From an uncultured Ruminococcus sp. (GTDB lineage Bacteria > Bacillota > Clostridia > Oscillospirales > Ruminococcaceae), in the NCBI GenBank assembly GCA_937902395.1, contig CALGTV010000066.1, positions 1 through 28,624 of the forward strand: a DNA stretch of 28,624 bases, in the 5' to 3' direction. Made by a program: the position numbers and the translations under genes. Positions within the stretch are counted from its first letter, which is position 1. Each line of letters starts with the position of its first letter. The notes below the pieces were generated by a model. That model was not told where the DNA came from. It did no database searches and worked only from the letters and a program-made list of their open reading frames with translations. Shown here one piece after another: positions 14,765-23,775 of the stretch.

Positions 14765-17700
14765 CTATTTCTCTACTACCAATGTCATTCCAGTTATCTG
14801 CAGTTCATATATATCTTCGTAGACCTCTTTGTAGAAATGATAGATTGTTGGTGCCTTGGTTCTCTCTCTGTATCGGTAGATATCAATGAGCTTTGGCTGA
14901 CGTTCTCTGTAACGGTAGTAAGCAGTATACTCTGTCTTAGTTTCAATTTTGTCGATAAGCTCTCCTTTAGAAAGTAGGCGTGCCATTGATTCATTAGCAT
15001 GATAATATTTATCATAATAATTATAATAATGATAATATTCGGCTTTCTCTACCAATCCATTTACAACGGCAAGTCTTGCTCTGTTGGAATAAGAAATATC
15101 ACCATCCACTGCCTTTAATGTGTCATAAAAAGAATTATTTACGACTGGATGAGCAGGGAAGTATATGATTTCTTCAGAAGTGTGAGGTTCCTGTCTTGCT
15201 TCAACTTCAATATTATCATTTGCAGTAACTTCTTCTGTTGACCATTCACTCCATTCGCCCCAATTATCGAATACAGTTTTGATATCAGTTTCAACTTCTA
15301 ACAGGTCGCTTGAATTGATTTTAACTTCTGTCCAATCGCTCCATTCGCCCCATTCGCTATAGCCTTCCTCTGTAAGTGTAGGATCAAGAATCCAGCCTTC
15401 CTTGGTGTCTTCTGTGCTTTCAGATGTTACTATTCCTGCAAATTCTCGTCCTGTACAAACCATTTCATACATTGACTGGATTGAAGCGTTGAAGTTTACT
15501 GGTGTTTTAGGTTGAGTATTGCTGTCCTCTTCTCTGTAGTAAAGATTTTTGATATATATATCAAAGTTAATCTTTGCTTTATCATCTCTGTTTTCGAAAT
15601 CTTTAGTGTCCTTAAAGAAAAGCTTTCCGTCTTCAACATAGTAATAAGCGTTTTCCTCAATATCCCATTCAATCTCGTAGCCATTCAGTTCGGACTGAAG
15701 TGTATATCCTGCTTTAAGAGCTTCTGAAATATCAGTACCGCCCTCACCGAAATCAATGTCATTTTTCAATCTCTTTGCCTCAAGATTTGCATCCATAAGA
15801 CCAGGGATATATCCCTCAGGTGCATCGTCTCTGTAAAGGAGAATTGCAATCTTCTGTTTTGGCTTGCCTACAAAATCATAAAGTGTTTCAAGATTCTTTG
15901 ATGTGAAAAGTTCAGGATTTTCAGCGACATCAAGATATTTGAGTGAGCCATATCTGTTTATAGAATTAATATATTCGTCTGCTTCTGAGTATATTCCATT
16001 AAAGTCACTGATATTTGTATTTCTCAATCCGAGATATACTATATTGTCCATATCTGGCAGTTTATCAATTGAACCGAGGTCAATATTTGCAAGTGACATA
16101 TACTTCAGATTCTGGTTATCTGTATAGTTGCTGATATTTACTCCCTCAGTATTTGTTGATGAATCAAGGAAAAGTCCTTCAAGATTATCACAGCCTGAAA
16201 GGAAATCAAAATCAAATTCTGCAAAGTTATGTCCGGAAAGATTCAGGTATTCAAGTGATTTGAGAGTTGTAAGGAAACCAGCATTTGTCAGACCGGAATT
16301 CTGCATTGACAGATATTGAAGTTTTGTCATTCTCTTAACAGCATCAGCAGAATCAAGCTTTACATTATTAATGTAGAATACACGAAGGTTTGTAAGCTCT
16401 GAAAGTGCGGATATATCTGTTATTCCAGAATAATTATCGTCTGTTGTCGTGTTTTCGCTGACAGCAGTTTTGGTTGTGGCTGTTGTTATTTCGCTAATAG
16501 TAGTTGTTATTGTTGTTGTTGTTATCTTTGTTGTTTCAGTTGAGGCTACTTCTGTTGTTTCATCAACCTCTGCCATTGCTTCTATCGCTTCAATAGTATC
16601 TGTTTCTGTTACTTCACTGACAGTAGCTTCTGTTGTCTCGCTGACAGCAGCTTCTGTTGTCTCGTTAGTAGTAGCTTCTGTTGTCTCGCTAGTAGCAGCT
16701 TCTGTGGATTCTATAATATCTTCTGGAGCTTTGTCAATTTCAATTCTGCCATTATTGCTGAGGTCAAGAATAGTCAGGTTTTTCTTATCTGAAAGGTAAC
16801 TCAAGTTATCAATTGTTTCTATTGAAGTTTCACCGGTTGTTTCATTCTTACGTACAACTTCAATTGTCTGATTAATGTTACATCCTGCAAGTTCAAGATG
16901 ACGTAATAATGTAAGATCCTTGAGGAAAGAAAGATCCTCAACTGTATTACCTGAAAGTGATAAGTATTCAAGTTGCTTGAGGTTTCCGATGCTGTTTACT
17001 GATGAAGCATCGATAATGTTGTTATTAAGACGAAGCTCAACAATTTTTACTGCTTTATCAAGGTTAAGAACCTGTTCAAGAGTTTTGGTATATTCCTTTG
17101 TTTCGGTATTGTAACGTCCCTGATTTTCAAGGAAAAGTCTGTTTAATTTTGTAAATGGAGCAGCATCAAATGATGTAAGTTCATTTCTGTCAAGATCAAG
17201 GTAAACAAGATTCTTTATACTTGAAAGTTTTGATACATTAGAAATAGAGTTATTGCTCAGTGAAAGGATTTCAAGATATATAAGACGGTTTAATGATCTT
17301 ACTGTATGAATATTATTGCCGTCCAACTTCAGACATACAAGTGACTGTAATTTACTTAATGGTTCAAGTCCGTCTGATGTTGAAGTTGCTGTTATGCAGT
17401 TACCTGAAAGGTCAAGGGTTGTAAGAAGCTTACAGTTGGCAACAGGAGTTATATCTTCAATAAAGTTATTTCCAAGCCAGAGTGTTGTAAGGCTTTCCAT
17501 CAGACCAATAGGAGTGATATCCATGGATGTTGTGATATCATATTCATAGTCATCGGCATCTTTGAATACTTTACCAAGCTTTTCATCTGTTGTATACTCG
17601 AAATAGCTCAGATCCCTTGAAAGTGTGAGAACTTTGACATTTGGTATACGGGATACAACTTCGTCACTGTCATTTTTAAAAGAAAGATTTTTTATATCAG

Positions 17701-20056
17701 AAATATAGTTGCCCTGGAGGAAAAGTTCTTTCAGTTCTGTAAATTGCTGCTCAGACTGAGTTCTGCTGTCTACAAGTGTAAGGAAGTTTACATCTTTAAG
17801 TCTGTTGTAAGAAAGATCAATACCTTCAATAATGTGTTTTGATGCAAACACTGAATCAGGAATTTCTGAAATACCACAGTTTGAGAGTGAAAGCTGTACT
17901 AAGTGATTGAGACTTGCAAGTTCACCCAGTGAAGCATTTGTACCCGAAAGGTCATTGTTGGAAAGATCGAGCTTTTTGAGATTCTTCAGGTACTTTATAC
18001 CGCTCAGGCACGTGATACCCTTATTAGAAAGGTCAAGTTTATAGCCAAGTTTTTCCATAGCTTCTGTGTTGTAAATTTCTTCTTCGGTAAGTATTTCGTC
18101 ATCATTTCCATATTGTTTGTCAAAGATATTGCGGAGTTCATTATAAAGTTTAATATCAGGAATCTTGTCCATCGTGATTTCGGTGCTGTTGCCTGCAAGC
18201 TGAACATCAAATTCAACACCTGTAGACTTAAAGCTTTCATCACCATTTCTTTCAATTTTGGATGAAACCTTGGCCCATTCCATATATCCAGCTTTTTCAC
18301 CAATATCAATAACCTTGTATGTTGTACCATTGATAGTTTTATTTTCTCCGATAACAACCTTACCGGATTCAATGTCAGGGATCCATGATATTGTGAGATC
18401 ATAAAGCGGAACAGTTGTTGGGAAATATGTTTCACCAGAGATTACAGAGGGGACAAAACACTTAATATATTCCTGCGCGTATTCAATCTGCCCTTCTATT
18501 GATTTCGCAGGAATTATTCTTTCAATTCTATCTTTGTAGATGCTGTGACCTTCGAATATGAAGTCACACTGTAATGTAAGCTCTGTTTCATCCTTGAGGT
18601 AAATTATTTCATTTGTTGCAGCATCGAGTACTCTGGAATCAGCAGTTTTTCCATCGTTATTCTTTATGATTGACCACTGAATGTCAACATTCTGAACCTT
18701 TTCGACATCTGAGCCAATACGTTTGTTTTCAAGTGATACATAACCGGGAAGTCTGTAATGTTCAGGGAGTTCGGTTGGAATCTGATCGATTATATCTTTA
18801 AACTGCGAGGAGTCAGGCATATCAATTTTACCCTTGATTTCTCTTTTGAACTCCTTACTGCCGTACGACTTACCATCAATATAAATGTTAGCTTTGAATG
18901 TTACCCACGTTGTATAATCAAGATTCGGATTGCTGAACACATAATTTGTTGTATTCAGACTTTTTGAGAGAGTACCGCTGTCAATTGTCCATGTAACATC
19001 TACATTATCATAGAGAGCAGCAGTAGGCATATTATTTGTACCATATTTGTTCTTATATGGAAGTTCAAAAGTATCATCGATCATTTTTTCGCTCTGAGGG
19101 AATACTTCTTCCAGAGCAGTTACGACGTTATTATATAACTCTCTGTTTTTGTCCTTATCCCCGATACAATAGACATCAGTGTCAGAAGTAATTTTTGAAA
19201 AATCAACCTCAACATATTCTTCAGGGCTCAACGACCAACGAACGTTTTCTAATCCTATAATATCAGGAATTTCAGGAATATTCTTTAATTCTGATTCTGC
19301 TTTTACAGATCTTTCAGCATATATTTCACCTTCGTTGTCATAAAATGTCACATTAACTCTGTTACCAAGAACAAGACCATCTATATCAACGACTTTCTGT
19401 AAAATCAAACCTGCATCTCTTGAAGTAATTTTTGGAGTTATTCCGTCTTCTTCAAAATCCATGAAAGCATTAGCGTATTTTTTGGATAAATCTTTAAGCT
19501 CTTTGAGTTTTACAATATGTTGCTTTACTAATGTTACATCAATAGCTTCAACTTTTCCATTCAGATTTGCATCTCCGTATCTGTAAATTGACATTTCATT
19601 AAAGTTTGCAGTAAGGTCATAATTCTTAGCAGTGCCACTTTCATCTTCACTTGAAGCAGATGCATCTTTGATTGAAATGACATCGTATGAACCTGCTGCA
19701 AGTTCATCGTCCACGCGGAATGTAAGGTCAACAACATTAATCTTGTCATTCTGGTTTTCTGTTGCGCTGTATGCAATTTTGATTTCATTATTCTTTTCAT
19801 TTACTTCTACGCTATCATATGCCTTTGAACTTACAAGAGAAACTGCTGAAGAGTCATAGCCAAGAACAGCTTCAAAAGCGATTATATTTGAATTTTCTGG
19901 TAAATAAATTGTTGTTGTGAATTCCTGACCTTGTTCAACTTGTATTTTAGTATTTGCGAGAATAGGGTTCACTTCAACAGCAGAAGCGGGTATTACAGGC
20001 ATTGAAAGAAACGCTGCCATACCTCCTAAGAGGGAACAGATATATATTTTTTTCAT
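14765..20056 (-). CDS. Giant secreted cohesin/dockerin/Ig/leucine-rich-repeat protein
   Basis: This is a 1763-residue surface protein. It has a signal peptide 1-26, a cohesin domain about 28-155, an internal dockerin about 160-232 (first loop DANLNGKVEAID), an InlB B-repeat-like segment 234-300 and three tandem atypical bacterial Ig-like domains about 302-408, 409-516 and 517-624. Two leucine-rich-repeat blocks follow, about 670-1110 and 1209-1385. They are split by a Thr/Glu linker (1113-1205) with tandem ETTEA-type repeats. The C-terminus has WSEW-type motifs near 1566-1611 and YRYRER twice after 1710. The LRRs suggest ligand or host-glycoprotein binding. No catalytic domain or sortase motif is seen. 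AAAGGAGGG lies 12-13 bases from the ATG, rather long spacing. The gene starts 5 bases after the 552-residue gene, so the two are one transcript. Confidence 0.9.
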   Translation of the reverse strand: MKKIYICSLLGGMAAFLSMPVIPASAVEVNPILANTKIQVEQGQEFTTTIYLPENSNIIAFEAVLGYDSSAVSLVSSKAYDSVEVNEKNNEIKIAYSATENQNDKINVVDLTFRVDDELAAGSYDVISIKDASASSEDESGTAKNYDLTANFNEMSIYRYGDANLNGKVEAIDVTLVKQHIVKLKELKDLSKKYANAFMDFEEDGITPKITSRDAGLILQKVVDIDGLVLGNRVNVTFYDNEGEIYAERSVKAESELKNIPEIPDIIGLENVRWSLSPEEYVEVDFSKITSDTDVYCIGDKDKNRELYNNVVTALEEVFPQSEKMIDDTFELPYKNKYGTNNMPTAALYDNVDVTWTIDSGTLSKSLNTTNYVFSNPNLDYTTWVTFKANIYIDGKSYGSKEFKREIKGKIDMPDSSQFKDIIDQIPTELPEHYRLPGYVSLENKRIGSDVEKVQNVDIQWSIIKNNDGKTADSRVLDAATNEIIYLKDETELTLQCDFIFEGHSIYKDRIERIIPAKSIEGQIEYAQEYIKCFVPSVISGETYFPTTVPLYDLTISWIPDIESGKVVIGENKTINGTTYKVIDIGEKAGYMEWAKVSSKIERNGDESFKSTGVEFDVQLAGNSTEITMDKIPDIKLYNELRNIFDKQYGNDDEILTEEEIYNTEAMEKLGYKLDLSNKGITCLSGIKYLKNLKKLDLSNNDLSGTNASLGELASLNHLVQLSLSNCGISEIPDSVFASKHIIEGIDLSYNRLKDVNFLTLVDSRTQSEQQFTELKELFLQGNYISDIKNLSFKNDSDEVVSRIPNVKVLTLSRDLSYFEYTTDEKLGKVFKDADDYEYDITTSMDITPIGLMESLTTLWLGNNFIEDITPVANCKLLTTLDLSGNCITATSTSDGLEPLSKLQSLVCLKLDGNNIHTVRSLNRLIYLEILSLSNNSISNVSKLSSIKNLVYLDLDRNELTSFDAAPFTKLNRLFLENQGRYNTETKEYTKTLEQVLNLDKAVKIVELRLNNNIIDASSVNSIGNLKQLEYLSLSGNTVEDLSFLKDLTLLRHLELAGCNINQTIEVVRKNETTGETSIETIDNLSYLSDKKNLTILDLSNNGRIEIDKAPEDIIESTEAATSETTEATTNETTEAAVSETTEATVSEVTETDTIEAIEAMAEVDETTEVASTETTKITTTTITTTISEITTATTKTAVSENTTTDDNYSGITDISALSELTNLRVFYINNVKLDSADAVKRMTKLQYLSMQNSGLTNAGFLTTLKSLEYLNLSGHNFAEFDFDFLSGCDNLEGLFLDSSTNTEGVNISNYTDNQNLKYMSLANIDLGSIDKLPDMDNIVYLGLRNTNISDFNGIYSEADEYINSINRYGSLKYLDVAENPELFTSKNLETLYDFVGKPKQKIAILLYRDDAPEGYIPGLMDANLEAKRLKNDIDFGEGGTDISEALKAGYTLQSELNGYEIEWDIEENAYYYVEDGKLFFKDTKDFENRDDKAKINFDIYIKNLYYREEDSNTQPKTPVNFNASIQSMYEMVCTGREFAGIVTSESTEDTKEGWILDPTLTEEGYSEWGEWSDWTEVKINSSDLLEVETDIKTVFDNWGEWSEWSTEEVTANDNIEVEARQEPHTSEEIIYFPAHPVVNNSFYDTLKAVDGDISYSNRARLAVVNGLVEKAEYYHYYNYYDKYYHANESMARLLSKGELIDKIETKTEYTAYYRYRERQPKLIDIYRYRERTKAPTIYHFYKEVYEDIYELQITGMTLVVEK
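16601..16708 (-). repeat. Tandem ETTEA/SETTEA repeat in the LRR gene
   Basis: About nine-residue units such as SETTEATTN and SETTEATVS repeat four or five times at DNA level within the linker that divides the two LRR blocks. It is acidic and Thr-rich, unlike the neutral Thr linkers of the 1039-residue protein. Confidence 0.75.
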
Positions 20057-20061
20057 ATGAT

Positions 20062-21720
20062 TTAGTTACCCTCCTTTGGTATTTTTGATTCTTGTTGACT
20101 TTTAGCAATGTCAACAAGTTCAGTTGCTGTAATAAATCCTTCAAAGAAATCAGCGTATGTTACAAGTTCTCCTGTATACCAGTGTTCAATATATCCATTT
20201 GCAAACACTCTTGATACACCATTAAGGAGATTATAGTTTACATACTGACCATAAAGAATCTTTTCTTCGCCGGTGGAATCAACCTTTACTGCTTCAATAT
20301 AGTAAGGTACCTTTACTATATATTCACAAAGCTTCCAACCTACATTTTTTACTTCATCGTCTTCTCTTTCATTAAAAGAACGTGTTACGCCAACAGAAAG
20401 AGAATGTTCATTACCATATTGATAATCAACTCCGTATCCTAAATCAACAGCTGTATCCATAACATGTTCCTGACCAGATGAAGAATTTTCGCCATTTGTC
20501 ATAGAGTTTTCAATACTTGATGATTCAGATTTTGACTTTTCCAAGTTTTCGGAAATTGAATGGTCTTGTGTAGAAGCTAATGAACTTCCGATTTCATGGC
20601 TTGTTTCGGTGGATTCACCTATTGACATTGATTCTGAAACTGATATTCTGTCTTCTACTGAGGTCTCATGAAATGTTTCTGTGTTAAACTGTTCTGTAAA
20701 TGCAAATTCTGTGGAAGCACCTACAGTAGCTGATGCTTTTGCTTGAGCAAAAATAACTCCACCCTCTGCTTCCGCGCTTGCTTCTGCATACGCACCAAAT
20801 CTTTGTTCTGCACCAATAGATAATCCTGCACTTATACCTTCTGAGGTTGTTGTTGCGTGTTCAGCTGAACGAGCTGTTTCTGCTACGATTTCATGGCTTA
20901 TTGCATTTGCAACAGATTCACTGATTTCTTTTGTCTCTGATATTCCGTTTGAAATAGCAAGACCATTTGTTACAGAATCTTCCTTAGACTGCGATTTGGC
21001 AGAACCAATTTCTCTGTAGTTTGAATAATCCTTAGAAGATGAATATGTTTCTGACAAAGAATAATTGGAGTTTACAGCAATTGTCTTACAAGCTGAAATT
21101 GTTTCAGTTTCAACAATTTCAATATCCAATGTATTCTGATTATAGAAACCGGTATTTGATACACCTTTATATTTATCGTCTCCGGGAATACCAAGGAATT
21201 CCGATGATGAATAATATTTGCTATTGTCCATAACATCGCTTATGCTGTTCATAGTATTAGCAATACCTGTAGCTAAATTAAGTCCTGCAAAGTCCTTTGA
21301 AATATTGCCGCCCTGAGCTGCAATATCAAAAATTCCCTGCAGTTCATCGCCAACATTCAATGAGAATTCTTTTGAATTACTAAGCACTTCCTTGGGATTG
21401 TAGTCCGTAATTGCCATAATTGATGCCGCACTGTAATCAGTCGGCTGATAAATACGGAAAATAGTGTCACCGTCTTCAACATCGATATAATGTTTATATT
21501 CAATGTATTCATACCAGTCCTTTTCAGTAAAAACAGGGTCAGAAAGCTTGAGCTTTGAATCTGTTAATCCTGGGAAAAGCGAAGTGTAGTCATCGACGGT
21601 GTGTTTTATTTCTGTATTTTTTTCGGCAAATGTATTTATCATTGTCGCTGTAGCGACAATTACGAATGCAGAAACAAAAGCAATAGAACGTTTCAGACTT
21701 CTTCTGAATTTGTTTTTCAT
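20062..21720 (-). CDS. Secreted Ser/Glu-rich protein of unknown function, paired with LRR gene
   Basis: I do not recognise a named family for this 552-residue protein. It has a basic N-terminus and signal peptide (about 1-32, cleavage near TFA). Residues 40-200 are ordinary globular sequence. Residues 205-290 and 350-420 are Ser/Thr/Glu-rich. Between them 295-345 alternates small and polar residues (AYAEASAEAEGG), as in an amphipathic beta hairpin. The C-terminal 120 residues are globular with aromatic strands (VPYYIEAVKV, GYIEHWYTG). An S/T-rich strand pair around an alternating hairpin recalls aerolysin/ETX-type beta pore-forming proteins, but this is only a pattern resemblance. It lies 5 bases before the LRR gene, whose ribosome site overlaps its end, so the products probably act together. 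GGGGG lies 9 bases before the ATG. Confidence 0.85.
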   Translation of the reverse strand: MKNKFRRSLKRSIAFVSAFVIVATATMINTFAEKNTEIKHTVDDYTSLFPGLTDSKLKLSDPVFTEKDWYEYIEYKHYIDVEDGDTIFRIYQPTDYSAASIMAITDYNPKEVLSNSKEFSLNVGDELQGIFDIAAQGGNISKDFAGLNLATGIANTMNSISDVMDNSKYYSSSEFLGIPGDDKYKGVSNTGFYNQNTLDIEIVETETISACKTIAVNSNYSLSETYSSSKDYSNYREIGSAKSQSKEDSVTNGLAISNGISETKEISESVANAISHEIVAETARSAEHATTTSEGISAGLSIGAEQRFGAYAEASAEAEGGVIFAQAKASATVGASTEFAFTEQFNTETFHETSVEDRISVSESMSIGESTETSHEIGSSLASTQDHSISENLEKSKSESSSIENSMTNGENSSSGQEHVMDTAVDLGYGVDYQYGNEHSLSVGVTRSFNEREDDEVKNVGWKLCEYIVKVPYYIEAVKVDSTGEEKILYGQYVNYNLLNGVSRVFANGYIEHWYTGELVTYADFFEGFITATELVDIAKSQQESKIPKEGN

Positions 21721-21763
21721 TAAATGAAACCCCCTTTTAAAATTCTAGTAGTGAGATCCATTA

Positions 21764-21798
21764 AATAAAGCCATACAGTAATAATTTAAGGCTTTATT
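21764..21798 (-). promoter_or_regulatory. Inverted repeat in the 552-residue gene leader
   Basis: AATAAAGCC (21764-21772) and GGCTTTATT (21790-21798) are perfect 9-base arms around a 17-base AT-rich loop. It could be an operator or an mRNA hairpin in the leader. No T-run follows in the minus direction. Confidence 0.45.
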
Positions 21799-21823
21799 AT
21801 TTGGAACACAATACCTTGTTTGT

Positions 21824-21987
21824 GGTAGCCTCTAAAAACTTTCCACACAGCTAAATTTCTATGCCAAACATCACTTACTGCGTTGTAAAACCTTTCAATA
21901 TATCAAGGATTATTGCGGTTAGTCATCTTGTAACTGATACTTGTCATTTGCAAAATTTCGTTTATGTTCTGATTTTTAGAGAACCCC
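21824..21987. repeat. MITE-like palindromic repeat family A, copy 2
   Basis: This matches the element at 11079-11242 in length and throughout, with an estimated three quarters or more of bases shared. Shared blocks include CCTCTAAAAAC, TTACTGCGTTG, AACTGATA and TTTTTAGAGA. The terminal inverted repeats have decayed more than in copy 1, so this looks like an older insertion. It lies between the lipoprotein stop and the 552-residue gene. Confidence 0.8.
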
Positions 21988-22010
21988 TTATATGAATGAT
22001 CTTAACACGA

Positions 22011-22820
22011 TCAATACATAACAATCTTACTGTTTACTATGTTGTAATTGACATTTTTGTAATCTGATTTATCATCAGACCAAGCAACAATATCTTTTAC
22101 ATTATAACTTAAAGCTGTTGCATTTTTGTTTTTTTGTAATATTTTGAATTTAAGATCACAAAGATTTACATCAGCATTTATGTTTTCTATGCTGACAAAG
22201 CTAATAATGATTTTTTCTTCTTCTTTAATATGATTGATCATTATATCACTATCGTCAGAGATAATTTCGACTAATTCCAGAATATCTGAATCATAGCTTA
22301 CTTCAAGATCCATTACTGCAAAATCTGTAATACCTCCGATTGTGACAGGAAGAATGAATTCATCGGATTCATCAATGTTTACATATATGGAATTGTTATA
22401 TATGACATTTTCCATAGATGAAATATCTATACTTTCAGCAGTCAGTAACAGTTCGTCTGATGAAGGAATATTATCAGAAATTTCTGATAAAAACGCTTCT
22501 TCTTTCCAACCTGTAAAAATCTCTTTTTCGCTAAGAAATGATGGCTTTTTAAGGCTTATATCTGACAATTTCTCGATTTCATCGAAAACGCTTTCACCAT
22601 TGTTGTTTTTATACTCAACAACTAATTTTTCAAAAGTTGAAACAGGTGTTGTTTCTTCTTTTGATTTGTCAGCAATAATTTCCTGATTTTCTATTAATTC
22701 ATTATTGGATGAGGTTGGAGTAGTATTTTTTTCTTTTGAATCATTGTCGGAAGTTTTATCTGAACTGCATCCACAGAATAATAAAGAAGAAATCAGAATC
22801 GGAATTATTTTTTTATTCAC
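22011..22820 (-). CDS. Lipoprotein with InlB-like segment and cohesin-like domain
   Basis: This is a 269-residue protein with a lipoprotein signal, LLFCGC, making Cys18 the lipid-attached residue. A Ser/Thr/Glu linker runs to about 60. Residues 65-130 look like an InlB B-repeat (EIFTGWKE, then DELLLTAES). Residues 143-260 match the cohesin pattern, with FILPVTIGG, LEVSYDSDILEL and a long C-terminal strand set. It should be fixed to the outer face of the membrane and could hold dockerin proteins there. AGAGGAG precedes the ATG. It starts 21 bases after the small dockerin gene, so the two are co-transcribed, and that neighbour is a natural binding partner. The cohesin assignment is by pattern only. 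Confidence 0.85.
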   Translation of the reverse strand: MNKKIIPILISSLLFCGCSSDKTSDNDSKEKNTTPTSSNNELIENQEIIADKSKEETTPVSTFEKLVVEYKNNNGESVFDEIEKLSDISLKKPSFLSEKEIFTGWKEEAFLSEISDNIPSSDELLLTAESIDISSMENVIYNNSIYVNIDESDEFILPVTIGGITDFAVMDLEVSYDSDILELVEIISDDSDIMINHIKEEEKIIISFVSIENINADVNLCDLKFKILQKNKNATALSYNVKDIVAWSDDKSDYKNVNYNIVNSKIVMY

Positions 22821-22841
22821 ATTTTACTCCTCTCTGGATAA

Positions 22842-23564
22842 TTAATTCCAAGAAGGCTCTTTGCCTGTAGATACAGCCGCATAATATATAAGAATTTTTG
22901 ATGCGTCAGAAGCATCGATTACTTCGTCATTGTTTACATCGGCAATTTTGTTTTGCTCACCTGTAAATGTAGATTCACTGCCTGTCTGGATTTTTGCATA
23001 CTCTGAAAGAACAAGTGATGCATCAGATGAATCAACAACATCGTCTTTATTGAGATCTCCAAGAACATATGATAATGGTGCATCGCCTTCATTTTCAAGA
23101 TTGTACCATTTTTCAGCAACTGAAAATTCTGCCGTTTCACAGTCATAGTTTTCTTGTATTGCATATACATCTGATATCTCAAAATTGAAATCTGATTTAT
23201 CCGGTTCTTCTTTACAGATAAATTCAATAATTGCTAAATCTGCTTCAATGTTAAGGTTATTAATTGCAGATGCCATTGCAATATTAACTTTTCCTTTTGA
23301 AGCAGAGTTGTTAGATAGAATATCACTATGTTTAGTTTCTGTTGTTTTCACTTCATATTTATTTTTATCATATTTCAGACAAGCCTCAAATCCACCTATA
23401 TAAACATTGCCTTCTACTGATAATACCGCTTTTAATATACCATCAGAATAGTTGTAGTTCATTATAAATGAATTATCTTTTACTTCTTCCGCTGAAACTG
23501 AAAAAGAATTATTAAACGGAATAGTTAGTGCAGCAGCAGTTAAACATATTATTTTTTTTAGCAT
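22842..23564 (-). CDS. Small secreted cohesin-like/dockerin protein
   Basis: This 240-residue protein has a signal peptide (1-25), a cohesin-like domain at 29-155 and a C-terminal dockerin at 166-240 with two Ca-binding loops (DLNKDDVVDSSDAS, DVNNDEVIDASDAS). It is a compact paralogue of the 1039-residue protein. Both the N-terminal domain (DYNYSDDVL versus NYNYSDGIL) and the dockerin, down to the final PSW plus one residue, align throughout, while everything between is missing. It leads an operon with the cohesin lipoprotein. A strong promoter lies about 200 bases upstream. It may be a connector that binds one partner by its dockerin and another by its N-terminal domain. Confidence 0.9.
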   Translation of the reverse strand: MLKKIICLTAAALTIPFNNSFSVSAEEVKDNSFIMNYNYSDGILKAVLSVEGNVYIGGFEACLKYDKNKYEVKTTETKHSDILSNNSASKGKVNIAMASAINNLNIEADLAIIEFICKEEPDKSDFNFEISDVYAIQENYDCETAEFSVAEKWYNLENEGDAPLSYVLGDLNKDDVVDSSDASLVLSEYAKIQTGSESTFTGEQNKIADVNNDEVIDASDASKILIYYAAVSTGKEPSWN

Positions 23565-23715
23565 ATCATTAATTCCTTTCTTAAATTAACATTCATACTA
23601 ATTTTGAACCTTTTGAATAAAGAGTATTTTGTTTTGTCTTGAGTATTCATTGAAGAAATGAGAATACATTGGCTTCCAAATATTTTTTGTATTTTTAGTT
23701 GTTTCACACACTATT

Positions 23716-23743
23716 ATTATATGTTTGCTTCATTTTGTGTAAA
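23716..23743 (-). promoter_or_regulatory. Second promoter candidate of the small dockerin gene
   Basis: TTTACA (23743-23738) and TATAAT (23721-23716) on the minus strand have a 16-base spacer. It lies downstream of the stronger promoter at 23776-23804 and would give a leader of about 145 nt. Confidence 0.5.
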
Positions 23744-23775
23744 TTAAATTTTATAAACATCACAAGTTCATATAT

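Larger units (their letters stand above)
21721..22010. other. Gap upstream of the 552-residue gene
   Basis: This 290-base gap holds the ribosome site of the 552-residue gene, a 9-base inverted repeat (21764-21798) and MITE-like family A copy 2 (21824-21987). No consensus promoter stood out. The MITE separates this gene from the lipoprotein gene upstream. Confidence 0.7.
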
